In this document: piece by piece, positions 19,019 to 26,016 of the stretch
How the letters are laid out: each line of letters opens with the position of its first letter
Position numbering within the stretch: position 1 is the stretch's first letter
Source: Acidimicrobiaceae bacterium
GTDB taxonomy: Bacteria; Actinomycetota; Acidimicrobiia; Acidimicrobiales; Bog-793
DNA length: 40,025 bases
Direction of reading: 5' to 3'
Assembly: GCA_027365385.1 (NCBI GenBank)
Contig: DAHXNN010000240.1
Coordinates: 1 to 40,025 of the forward strand
Notes under the pieces: generated by a model
Databases searched by the model: none
What the model was told of the DNA's origin: nothing
What the model saw: only the letters and a program-made list of their open reading frames with translations
Program-made: the position numbers and the translations under genes

Positions 19019-19057
19019 TACATATGCGAACGATATCTAGATATGTGATCGCATGTA
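19019..19057. promoter_or_regulatory. Extended dyad, likely operator
   Basis: A perfect 12-base palindrome ATATCTAGATAT (19033-19044) is flanked by ATGCGA (19024-19029) and TCGCAT (19049-19054) and by TACAT and ATGTA at the outside, all nearly concentric. It is strikingly AT-rich for this genome and lies right over and after the start of transcription from the 18981 promoter, where a bound repressor would block it. It shares AGATATGTGA with the dyad at 22238. The divergent IlvD-type gene may be controlled from the same site. Confidence 0.6.
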
Positions 19058-19207
19058 AGTAGTGGCAGATGTTCCGACAGGTGGCGCAACGGGGGTCCGT
19101 CGACCGTGTCGCCGCGAGCGACGCGTGGTGGGGTCGCGCCGCTCGAGTGCCCGTCGACGTCGGGCGAACGTGGGTCGGACTGGTCGAGCGAAGGGGGAAG
19201 ACGGGCG

Positions 19208-20368
19208 ATGGGCGCGAGGATCGAGCAAGTCGAGGTGCGGGTGTTTGCGACTCTCGACTGGACGACGAAGGACTCCGACGGCCACACCCATCCGGGTCCT
19301 GAGCGGAGAGCCGAGCACGCGCTCCTCACCGTTCGTGACGGCGACGGCGCCGAAGGGCACTGCCTGTGCAGCGGCGAGGCGCTCCGTCCGTCGGTCCTCG
19401 ACGGCTTCGTGCGCAAGGTGGCGATCGGCGAGGATCCGTTCATGCGCGAGCGCATGTGGAACCGTCTCTACCGCATGCAGCGGGGGAGCGGCGGTCAGCT
19501 TACCGATCGGGCGATCGGCTACCTCGACCAGGCATTGTGGGACCTCGCTGGGCGCAAGCTCGGTGCGCCGGTGTGGCAGCTCCTCGGCGGCGCACGCTCG
19601 ACGGTCCCTGCGTACGCGAGCACGATGTGTGGCGACGACATCGAGGGCGGGCTGCGTACGCCCGAGGACTACGGACGCTTCGCCGAGACGCTCGTCGCGG
19701 CGGGATACTCCGCTGTCAAGCTCCATACGTGGATGCCGCCCGTGCCCGGTGCACCCGACCCGGGCATGGATGCCCGTGCCTGCGCGGCGGTGCGCGAGGC
19801 GGTCGGCCCCGACGTGCCGCTGATGCTCGACGCCAATCACTGGTACACGAGGACCCAGGCACTAGCACTCGGTCGCGCGCTCCAGCAGCTCGACTACTAC
19901 TGGTACGAGGAGCCGATGGAGGAAGCCTCGATAAGCTCCTACCGTTGGCTCGCCGAGCAGCTCGAGATACCGGTGATCGGCCCTGAGACGGCGTTCGGTC
20001 GAGTCCACACGCGGGCCGAGTGGATCGGCCAGGGTGCGTGCGACATCGTCCGGGTCGGGGTCAACGACACGGGTGGCATCACGCCGGCGATGAAGATCGT
20101 CCACCTCGCCGACGCGTTCAACATGGACGCCGAGGTGCACGGCGGGGGATCGGGGAACCTTGCCATCCTCGGCGCGATGGAGAACGGCCGCTGGTACGAG
20201 CGGGGTTTGCTGCACCCGCACTTCGACTACGACGCGGTGCCTCCGCACCTCAGCTCCGCGGTCGACCCGATAGACGAGCACGGCAACGTCCAGATGCCGG
20301 AGTCGCCTGGGCTCGGGGACGACCTGTGCTTCGGGTACATCGACGAGAACATCGTCGCCCGCTGGTAG
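19208..20368 (+). CDS. Mandelate racemase/muconate-lactonizing family protein, acid-sugar dehydratase candidate
   Basis: A 386-residue enolase-superfamily protein. Metal ligands are Asp208 (LMLDANHW), Glu234 or Glu235 (YWYEEP) and Glu260 (IGPETAFG). His311 in EVHGGG is the likely C-terminal general base. The usual K-x-K on strand beta2 is K-x-H here: Lys171 and His173 in AVKLHTW, so it is not a standard mandelate racemase, glucarate or tartrate enzyme and its substrate is open. I chose the ATG at 19208, preceded by GGGGGAAG; the 34-residue extension to 19106 is non-homologous. It heads an operon with an aldo-keto reductase and an SDR behind a strong promoter and operator. Confidence 0.85.
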   Translation: MGARIEQVEVRVFATLDWTTKDSDGHTHPGPERRAEHALLTVRDGDGAEGHCLCSGEALRPSVLDGFVRKVAIGEDPFMRERMWNRLYRMQRGSGGQLTDRAIGYLDQALWDLAGRKLGAPVWQLLGGARSTVPAYASTMCGDDIEGGLRTPEDYGRFAETLVAAGYSAVKLHTWMPPVPGAPDPGMDARACAAVREAVGPDVPLMLDANHWYTRTQALALGRALQQLDYYWYEEPMEEASISSYRWLAEQLEIPVIGPETAFGRVHTRAEWIGQGACDIVRVGVNDTGGITPAMKIVHLADAFNMDAEVHGGGSGNLAILGAMENGRWYERGLLHPHFDYDAVPPHLSSAVDPIDEHGNVQMPESPGLGDDLCFGYIDENIVARW

Positions 20369-20396
20369 CCGCGGCGCGAAGGGACGGGAGCACACC

Positions 20397-21365
20397 GTGG
20401 ATCGACGCGATCTCGGAGGGACGGGCCTCGTGAGCTCGAGGATCGTGCTCGGCACGATGACGTTCGGTTCGCAGGTGGACCAGGCGGGAGCCGACGCGAT
20501 GGTCGCGGCCGCGCTCGAGGCCGGTGTCGACCATTTCGACACGGCGAACGTCTACAACCATGGCGCTGCCGAGGCGATGCTGGCGAGAGCCCTCGGATCT
20601 CACCGTTCCGACGTGAGCATCGCGACGAAAGTCCGCAACCGGATGGACGATGCGCCAGACGGTGCCGGACTCGGGGCGGCCGCGATCCGGCGCGCTATCG
20701 ACGAGAGCCTCGCTCGCCTGGGCACCGACCACGTCGACCTGTACTACCTGCACTCTCCCGACAGATCCGTGCCGGTAGCGGACACGCTCGGCGCGATGTC
20801 GGAGCTCGTCGAGGCCGGGAAGGTTCGCCACGTCGGGTTCTCCAACTACGCCGCCTGGCAGGTCGTCGAGATGCTCCACCTGTCGGGGGATCGCGGGTGG
20901 CCACCACCTCGGATAGGCCAGCAGCTGTACAACCCCATCAGTCGCGGCCTCGAGGAGGAGTACTCGGAGCTTTCCGCCACCCACGGCCTCGCGACACTCG
21001 TGTACAACCCGCTGGCAGGCGGGCTGCTCACCGGCAAGCACCGCGGCGTCGTGTCGCCGCCGCCCGGGCGCTTCTCCGCGAGCCCCAACTACCGTGACCG
21101 GTACTGGTCGCAGGCCCAGGCCGACGCCGTGGGGCGCCTGACAGCAGTGTCTGAGTCGGCCGGGCTCTCGCTGGTCGAGCTGAGCCTACGATGGCTGCTC
21201 GCTCAGCCGGTGGTCGACGGCGTCATCCTCGGTGCCTCGAGCCTCGAGCAGCTGCAGGTCGATCTGGCAGCGGCCGGCGGGCCTGCTCCCGACGAGGCGA
21301 CGTGCGCTGCGATGGACGGCGTCTGGCGGGAGCTGCGCGGTCCTTTCCCCCGCTACAACCGGTAG
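20397..21365 (+). CDS. Aldo/keto reductase
   Basis: A 322-residue aldo-keto reductase. The tetrad is visible: Asp and Tyr in HFDTANVYNHG, Lys in IATKV and His in YYLHSPD. The C-terminal VILGASSLEQLQ is the NADP-phosphate region. It begins at GTG 20397 with a GGGAG SD, 28 bp after the enolase-family gene. It is in the same branch as the enzyme at 4832 but diverged, so the two are not a recent duplication. In this operon it probably interconverts a sugar aldehyde or ketone related to the enolase-family substrate. Confidence 0.88.
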   Translation: MDRRDLGGTGLVSSRIVLGTMTFGSQVDQAGADAMVAAALEAGVDHFDTANVYNHGAAEAMLARALGSHRSDVSIATKVRNRMDDAPDGAGLGAAAIRRAIDESLARLGTDHVDLYYLHSPDRSVPVADTLGAMSELVEAGKVRHVGFSNYAAWQVVEMLHLSGDRGWPPPRIGQQLYNPISRGLEEEYSELSATHGLATLVYNPLAGGLLTGKHRGVVSPPPGRFSASPNYRDRYWSQAQADAVGRLTAVSESAGLSLVELSLRWLLAQPVVDGVILGASSLEQLQVDLAAAGGPAPDEATCAAMDGVWRELRGPFPRYNR

Positions 21366-21412
21366 CCGGTGCCTGACGCCAACAACGTGCGATCCTCCCG
21401 TGAGGAGTTGCG

Positions 21413-22180
21413 ATGGACGTGAGCTTTGCAGGAAAGGTCGTCCTCGTGACCGGGGCGAGCAGCGGGCTCGGAACCGCGCTCGTGCACGCGTTCGCCACGA
21501 GTGGAGCCCAAGGCGTGGCCGTGCACTTCCACAGGCATGCCGAGGGAGCGGAGCGGGTCGTGGAGAGGGCGCGCGCCGCGGGCGCGGATGCGCGTGGATT
21601 CCAGGCAGACCTCTCGAGGCTAGGTGCGCCCGAGAACCTTGTCGCCGACGTGCTCGCGGGCTTCGGCGCGATCGACGTCCTTGTCAACAACGCAGGTGCG
21701 ATGGTGCAGCGCTCGGCCGTCGAGGACGCTCCCGACGCACTCTTCGACGCGGTCCTCGATCTCAACTACCGGGCAGTCTTCGCCACGTGCCGTGCAGTCG
21801 TACCGATCATGGCGCGCCGAGGTGGAGGAGCGATCGTCAACGTGTCGTCGTCGGCAGCTCGCAACGGTGGTACGGGCGGGTCGGTCCTCTACGCGGCGGC
21901 GAAAGCGGCTGTCAGCACCTTCAGCCGTGGCCTGGCCGCAGAGGTTGCCCGCCACGGGATCAGGGTCAACGTGGTCGCCCCCGGACTGTTCGACACCGCC
22001 TTCCACGACGACGTCACCTCGCGCGCACAGCTGGACCGGATCGGCACGACGATCCCGCTCGGTCGGGCGGGCCGACCCGAGGAGTGTGTCGGTCCCGTGC
22101 TGTTCCTCGCGCACGACGTCGCAGCCTCCTACGTGACAGGTCATTCGCTCGAGGTGAACGGCGGGCGGTTGATGCCGTGA
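21413..22180 (+). CDS. SDR family oxidoreductase (FabG-like)
   Basis: A 255-residue classical SDR: TGASSGLG at 13-20, NNAG at 92-95, Asn118 in DLNYR, Ser near 147 and YAAAK at 160-164, with YVTGHSLEVNGG near the end, so the catalytic tetrad is complete. The SD before the ATG (GAGGAG, 21402-21407) lies within a perfect five-pair hairpin TCCTC-CCGT-GAGGA (21393-21406), so translation start may depend on opening that structure. It is the third gene of the operon from 19208 and likely oxidises or reduces the sugar acid or keto-acid handled there. Substrate not assignable. Confidence 0.88.
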   Translation: MDVSFAGKVVLVTGASSGLGTALVHAFATSGAQGVAVHFHRHAEGAERVVERARAAGADARGFQADLSRLGAPENLVADVLAGFGAIDVLVNNAGAMVQRSAVEDAPDALFDAVLDLNYRAVFATCRAVVPIMARRGGGAIVNVSSSAARNGGTGGSVLYAAAKAAVSTFSRGLAAEVARHGIRVNVVAPGLFDTAFHDDVTSRAQLDRIGTTIPLGRAGRPEECVGPVLFLAHDVAASYVTGHSLEVNGGRLMP

Positions 22181-22196
22181 CCGTGGTCGAAAGATC

Positions 22197-22225
22197 TTGA
22201 CACCTTGCCGGGCGGAGCGTACCTT
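22197..22225 (+). promoter_or_regulatory. Sigma-70-type promoter for the CUT1 importer operon
   Basis: TTGACA (22197-22202), 17 bases, TACCTT (22220-22225). Same perfect -35, spacer and TA---T -10 as at 18981. It begins 17 bases after the SDR stop, and transcription should start near 22232, just before the dyad at 22238. Confidence 0.7.
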
Positions 22226-22237
22226 GACGTCCTACAA

Positions 22238-22278
22238 GGTGTTCACATAGGCGTTCAAGATACAGATATGTGAACACC
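22238..22278. promoter_or_regulatory. 12-bp perfect inverted repeat, likely operator
   Basis: GGTGTTCACATA (22238-22249) and TATGTGAACACC (22267-22278) are exact inverted copies separated by 17 bases. The dyad follows the -10 of the 22197 promoter directly, in the position of a repressor roadblock. AGATATGTGA (22264-22273) recurs in the dyad at 19019-19057. The IclR-family regulator encoded at 27225 is the nearest candidate binder, by inference. Confidence 0.65.
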
Positions 22279-22302
22279 CGATCCACTCGGGGGAGGGGGA
22301 GC

Positions 22303-22404
22303 GTGGAGCACCAGCCGCGCGGGGAAGTGGTGTCCGGCGAAGGGGGACGAGGCATCCGATCCGGCTGCGATGCGGGGCCGCTGACCGTGGCGCGGGCGAG
22401 ATGA
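22303..22404 (+). CDS. Possible 33-aa leader ORF coupled to the first permease
   Basis: A GTG at 22303 follows a very strong purine SD (GGGGGAGGGGGAGC). The frame runs 33 codons and its TGA (22402-22404) overlaps the permease ATG (22401) as ATGA. The permease ATG itself has no good SD, so reinitiation from this ORF would explain how it is translated. The peptide has no recognisable domain. In GC-rich DNA such an open frame can arise by chance, so this is only a candidate. Confidence 0.3.
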   Translation: MEHQPRGEVVSGEGGRGIRSGCDAGPLTVARAR

Positions 22405-23378
22405 GCCTGGGATCGCGGGCTCTCGCCATCACGCAGCCGGTGCCACTCGCGCCGCACGACCGCGGTGCGGAGCGCCACGGCCGTGCGCGTCGGCGACGCA
22501 AGGCGCTCGTGCCGTACGCGATGCTCACGCCGCTCGTCCTGCTCATCCTGGGCTTCGTCGCGTACCCGGTCCTCAATGTCGTCTACTACAGCTTCCAGAA
22601 CTACAACGTCGTCGAGCCGTTCCTCAACGGTTTCGCCGGATGGAGCAACTACTCCACGATGTTCCGGCACGACCCGCTGTTCTGGACGAGCCTCGAGTTC
22701 ACGGCGAAGTGGGTGTTCGCCGAGGTGTTCCTCCAGCTCGTCTTCGGTCTCGTCCTGGCGCTCATCCTCAACTCCGCCTTCCGGGGACGGGCGATCGCTC
22801 GAGCGCTCGTCTTCGCTCCCTGGGCCGTCTCGGGAGTGCTGACGACGACGATCTGGCTCCTCATCTACGACCCGCAGGCCGGCCTCATCGGCTACCTGAG
22901 CGACCTCGGACTCACCCCTCACGGCTTCACGATCCTCGCCGACACACACACCGTATTCTGGGCAGCGATCCTCGCGGAGCTCTGGCGCGGGCTCCCGTTC
23001 TTCGCGATCATCCTGCTAGCGGACCTCCAGAGCATCCCGACCGAGCTGATCGAGGCGGCAAACTGCGACGGGGCCAACGCGTGGACACGCTTTCGCTACA
23101 TCGTGGCGCCGCACCTCCGTGACGCCGTCATCCTCTCGACGCTCCTGCGCTGCGTGTGGGAGTTCAACAACGTCGACCTGCTCTACACACTGACCAACGG
23201 CGGACCGGGGACCGAGACGACCACGCTGCCGCTCTATATCGCACGCCAGGCGATCACCGAGCACAACTTCGGCTACGGATCGGCGCTCACGATGGCCGGA
23301 TTCGTCATCCTGCTCGTCTTCTCGGTCGCCTACTTGAAGTTCAGCAAGTTCGGCGCGTCGCGTGGTTACGCACCGTGA
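22401..23378 (+). CDS. Sugar ABC transporter permease (CUT1, MalF/UgpA type)
   Basis: A 325-residue permease. After a basic N-terminus of about 35 residues there are six hydrophobic segments in the MalF/UgpA layout. The cytoplasmic EAA loop that docks the ATPase is at about 218 (EAANCDGANAWTRFRYIVAPHLRDA region), with the family's Gly spacing. FNNVDLLYTLTNGGPG is the conserved periplasmic-proximal block of CUT1 sugar permeases. Its ATG overlaps the stop of a short leader ORF. The stop codon lies in an exact 12-bp tandem duplication (23369-23392). It works with the permease at 23452 and binding protein at 24407; no ATPase is encoded in this operon. Confidence 0.92.
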   Translation: MSLGSRALAITQPVPLAPHDRGAERHGRARRRRKALVPYAMLTPLVLLILGFVAYPVLNVVYYSFQNYNVVEPFLNGFAGWSNYSTMFRHDPLFWTSLEFTAKWVFAEVFLQLVFGLVLALILNSAFRGRAIARALVFAPWAVSGVLTTTIWLLIYDPQAGLIGYLSDLGLTPHGFTILADTHTVFWAAILAELWRGLPFFAIILLADLQSIPTELIEAANCDGANAWTRFRYIVAPHLRDAVILSTLLRCVWEFNNVDLLYTLTNGGPGTETTTLPLYIARQAITEHNFGYGSALTMAGFVILLVFSVAYLKFSKFGASRGYAP

Positions 23379-23451
23379 GCCGCACCGTGAGCACGGCGGC
23401 TGCCGGCGTGGCCGGTGGCAGCCGGGCATCGAGAGAGCAAGGGGAGCGACC

Positions 23452-24303
23452 GTGAGCGCTGCACCGCTGGGCATCGCCGGCGAGCTGGCACGCCGCTGGG
23501 AGCGATCGCGGCTCTATCTCTGGGTGCCGCTCGGACTCTTCATGCTCTTCACTCTCGTCCCGTTCTACTGGATGATCGTCTTCGCCTTTCGGCCGGACGG
23601 ATCCACACACCCGTACCCGTGGCCGGTGACGCTCGCGAACTTCAAGCTCGTCTGGAACGTCCTCGGCTTCGGGGTGTTCTTCAAGAACAGCGTCCTCGTC
23701 GGCGTCGGGACATTGGTCGGCGTCAACGTCATCTCGGCGCTCTCGGGGTACGCGCTCGCCCGCTTCAGCTTCCGAGGCCGGGGCTTCCTCGTGGTCGGCC
23801 TGCTATGCACCCAGTTCGTCCCCGGCGTGATGCTATTGATCCCGTTGTTCATAATCTTCCGCCATCTCGGGCTCATCGACAACCTCCTCGCCCTCGTCAT
23901 AGGGGATACGGTCTTCCAGCTGCCGCTGACGACGCTGCTCATGAGCGGCTTCATCCGGAGCGTCCCAGTGGAGCTCGAGGAGGCGGCGATGGTGGACGGC
24001 TGCTCGCGCCTCAAGGCGTTCCGGGCAGTCACCCTGCCGCTGCTCCGGCCGGCATTCGTGGCCATCGGCTCGTTCGCCTTCGTCGGCAGCTGGAATAACT
24101 TTCTCTTCGCCCTCATCTTCATGAACAGCCAGGACCACTTCACACTTCCGGTAGGTCTCGACTACACGATCGGTGAGTTCAGTGTGAACTTCGGGGCACT
24201 TGCGGCCGGCGGTGTTCTCGCAGCCGTGCCCGTCGTCCTCGTGTTCGCCATCGTGCAGCGATATCTGGTGCAAGGGCTCACTGTCGGAGCGATCAAGGGA
24301 TAG
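23452..24303 (+). CDS. Sugar ABC transporter permease (CUT1, MalG/UgpE type)
   Basis: A 283-residue permease starting at GTG 23452 with AAGGGGAG nine bases upstream; the ORF extending to 23362 lacks an SD. Six hydrophobic segments are present, with NSVLVGVGTLVGVNVISALSGYALARF near the second and third as in MalG homologues. The EAA loop is at about 177 (EEAAMVDGCSRLKAFRAVTLPLLRPA region) and SWNNFLFALIF follows. It pairs with the 22401 permease to form the membrane channel. The TAG stop is part of TAGGAGG, an ideal SD for the 15-codon ORF that follows. Confidence 0.92.
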   Translation: MSAAPLGIAGELARRWERSRLYLWVPLGLFMLFTLVPFYWMIVFAFRPDGSTHPYPWPVTLANFKLVWNVLGFGVFFKNSVLVGVGTLVGVNVISALSGYALARFSFRGRGFLVVGLLCTQFVPGVMLLIPLFIIFRHLGLIDNLLALVIGDTVFQLPLTTLLMSGFIRSVPVELEEAAMVDGCSRLKAFRAVTLPLLRPAFVAIGSFAFVGSWNNFLFALIFMNSQDHFTLPVGLDYTIGEFSVNFGALAAGGVLAAVPVVLVFAIVQRYLVQGLTVGAIKG

Positions 24304-24309
24304 GAGGTC

Positions 24310-24357
24310 ATGGGGAAAAAGGAGAGATACGAGGTCCTGACGACCGACAACGGATAG
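24310..24357 (+). CDS. Possible 15-aa ORF between permease and binding protein
   Basis: ATG 24310 is preceded by TAGGAGG (24301-24307), which includes the permease stop. The frame encodes MGKKERYEVLTTDNG and ends in TAG. It is Lys/Glu-rich, and this 103-bp gap is less GC-rich than its neighbours. The SD is better than that of most genes here, so ribosomes may well translate it. No function can be inferred; it could be a leader peptide tuning expression of the highly needed binding protein. Confidence 0.3.
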   Translation: MGKKERYEVLTTDNG

Positions 24358-24406
24358 CGACAGTAGAACAGCATCGTCCAGCACCACGACGACAAGGGGG
24401 AAACAG

Positions 24407-25780
24407 ATGAGCCAACATCGAGCATGGCGTCACACCCGGCGCATCGGCACGGCTGTGGCCGCGACGGGAATGTTGCTTGCTGGAGGGGGCATCGCCAGCG
24501 CGACTGCGGCGACAGCCAAGCCACACTCTGCCAAGCCACACTCTGCCAAGCCACACTCCTCGAGTGTCACGATCACGTTCTGGGACGACAACGGTGGTCC
24601 CCGGACGCCTATCTACATGCACCTTATCCCCATCTTCGAGAAGGAGAATCCCGGGATCAAGGTGAAATATGTGGGGATCCCGGATCCCTCGGTGCTCGAG
24701 AAGTACGACACGGCCATCGCGGGCGGCGATCCTCCGGACATCGGCGCGATCCCTGGCGGCGACCTCGCAGCCATTGTCGCCCAGAGTGCGCTCGTGCCGT
24801 TGAACAAGCTCTACCAGTCGAGCCCGCTCAACGGCAAGCTCCTTCCGACCCTGCTCACCGCGACCGCGGCCTCGTCGTCGAACGACAAGACCCTCTGGGC
24901 TCTTCCGTTCTCCGGTGTGCCGTCCACCCTCTGGTGCAACATGGTGCTCTTCCGCGCTGCGCACCTGACGTGCCCGACCACGTGGAACGCGTTCTTCACG
25001 GATGCGAAGGCGCTGACGAACAGCTCGAAGGGCCAGTACGGTCTCACGATGCGCGGTGCCGGGGGCTCCACCAACCAGCTCACCGACGAGATGGTCTCCT
25101 ACGCGGGGCTGACTAGCTACTTCACGAAGAACGGAAAGAGCACCTTCGACAGCCCGCGGGCAGTGGACTTCATCAAGAGATTCGCCGCGATCGAGGGCGT
25201 CGACACGCCGAATGACGTCGACAACGGCTACTTGCAGATGGTGGCCGAGTTCGACTCGAAGAAGATCGGCATGATGCTCCACAACCTCGGCTCCTACGCG
25301 AGCAACGTCAGCGCGCTGGGGGGTGCCTCGAACGTCGTGGGGCTCACCGAGCCACAGGGGCCGTACAACAAGCCCGGAGTGCTCAACATGGTGGCGCCCG
25401 GCCTCGACACCTACGGGATATTCAAGGCGAGCAAGAACCAGGCGGCTGACTGGAAGTTCGAGGAGTTCCTCCTGTCGGCTCAGGCCAACGGCTACTGGAA
25501 CCAGCAGGTCGGCCAGCTCCCCGGCAACTCCGACGTCTTGAAGCAGGCATGGGTTGCCAAGCAGCAGCCGATCAAGTCCATGCTCGCAGCGCTCGCGAAC
25601 CCGAAGACGGTCGTCGTCCCGGCGCCGAACTACCTGCCGCAGCTCGGCACGATCGTTACGAACATGGACACGCTCTGGCAAGAGGTGCTGACGAAGCAGA
25701 TCACGCCGCAGCAGTGGTGCTCAACCTACGCGAGCCAGCTGACGAGCGCGGAGTACCTCTGGACACACGGTCACCGTTGA
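24407..25780 (+). CDS. Extracellular sugar-binding protein of CUT1 ABC importer
   Basis: A 457-residue solute-binding protein (family 1 type). Residues 1-36 are a signal peptide (HTRRIGTAVAATGMLLAGGGIASATA), without a lipobox Cys. A threefold AKPHS repeat (37-51), encoded by three 15-bp tandem units, forms a linker before the mature domain. Typical motifs are VTITFWDDNG at the start, AGGDPPDIG near residue 110 and YWNQQVGQLPGNSD near the C-terminus. An AAGGGGGAAA SD precedes the ATG. It delivers the ligand to the 22401/23452 permeases. Sugar type is not clear; the island context favours a uronide, oligouronide or related sugar. Confidence 0.9.
   Translation: MSQHRAWRHTRRIGTAVAATGMLLAGGGIASATAATAKPHSAKPHSAKPHSSSVTITFWDDNGGPRTPIYMHLIPIFEKENPGIKVKYVGIPDPSVLEKYDTAIAGGDPPDIGAIPGGDLAAIVAQSALVPLNKLYQSSPLNGKLLPTLLTATAASSSNDKTLWALPFSGVPSTLWCNMVLFRAAHLTCPTTWNAFFTDAKALTNSSKGQYGLTMRGAGGSTNQLTDEMVSYAGLTSYFTKNGKSTFDSPRAVDFIKRFAAIEGVDTPNDVDNGYLQMVAEFDSKKIGMMLHNLGSYASNVSALGGASNVVGLTEPQGPYNKPGVLNMVAPGLDTYGIFKASKNQAADWKFEEFLLSAQANGYWNQQVGQLPGNSDVLKQAWVAKQQPIKSMLAALANPKTVVVPAPNYLPQLGTIVTNMDTLWQEVLTKQITPQQWCSTYASQLTSAEYLWTHGHR
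24515..24559 (+). repeat. Three 15-bp tandem units encoding (AKPHS)3
   Basis: GCCAAGCCACACTCT occurs at 24515, 24530 and (last base C) 24545. It is in frame and lies at the signal-peptide/mature boundary of the binding protein, so copy-number change would lengthen or shorten a linker without a frameshift. Confidence 0.85.
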
Positions 25781-25836
25781 CGGCCAGGCACGCGCCGGCT
25801 GCGGGTGTACCGGAGAGGGCGCGTGCTCTTGACCGG

Positions 25837-25881
25837 CACGCCAGGGCGGAGGTGGGTACGGCCCGCCTCCGCCCCGGCGTG
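25837..25881 (+). terminator. Strong 20-bp stem-loop after the CUT1 operon
   Basis: Arms 25837-25856 and 25862-25881 pair over 20 positions with one A/C mismatch and one G-U, around the loop TACGG. It starts 57 bases beyond the binding-protein stop. No T-run follows. It is by far the strongest hairpin in the window and should end the importer transcript or protect its 3' end. Confidence 0.75.
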
Positions 25882-25950
25882 ACCGGTCCGTGGATGCCCG
25901 TGAGCCGGCTGCGGTGGCAGGCGCCGGACGAGCAGATGGAGGATGTGCAG

Positions 25951-26016
25951 GTGAGCACGGCGTGGGCACAGTGGAGTGGACTCCGTCGCCGGCAGACGGG
26001 ACTGGGACGTTCGTGA
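25951..26016 (+). CDS. Possible 21-aa leader ORF coupled to the 26016 gene
   Basis: GTG 25951 has an excellent SD (GGAGGA, 25938-25943, spacing seven). The frame runs 21 codons and its TGA (26014-26016) shares the A with the downstream ATG (TGATG). The downstream ATG has only a weak SD. The peptide is Trp- and Arg-containing with no known motif. Alternatively the downstream gene starts at GTG 25890 and this ORF is not used. Confidence 0.28.
   Translation: MSTAWAQWSGLRRRQTGLGRS

Noticed and set aside
19062-19207. Open frames in the leader of the 19208 gene (19062, 19069, 19106)
   Set aside because: No SD at these starts and no similarity of the extra residues to the enolase family; treated as untranslated leader.
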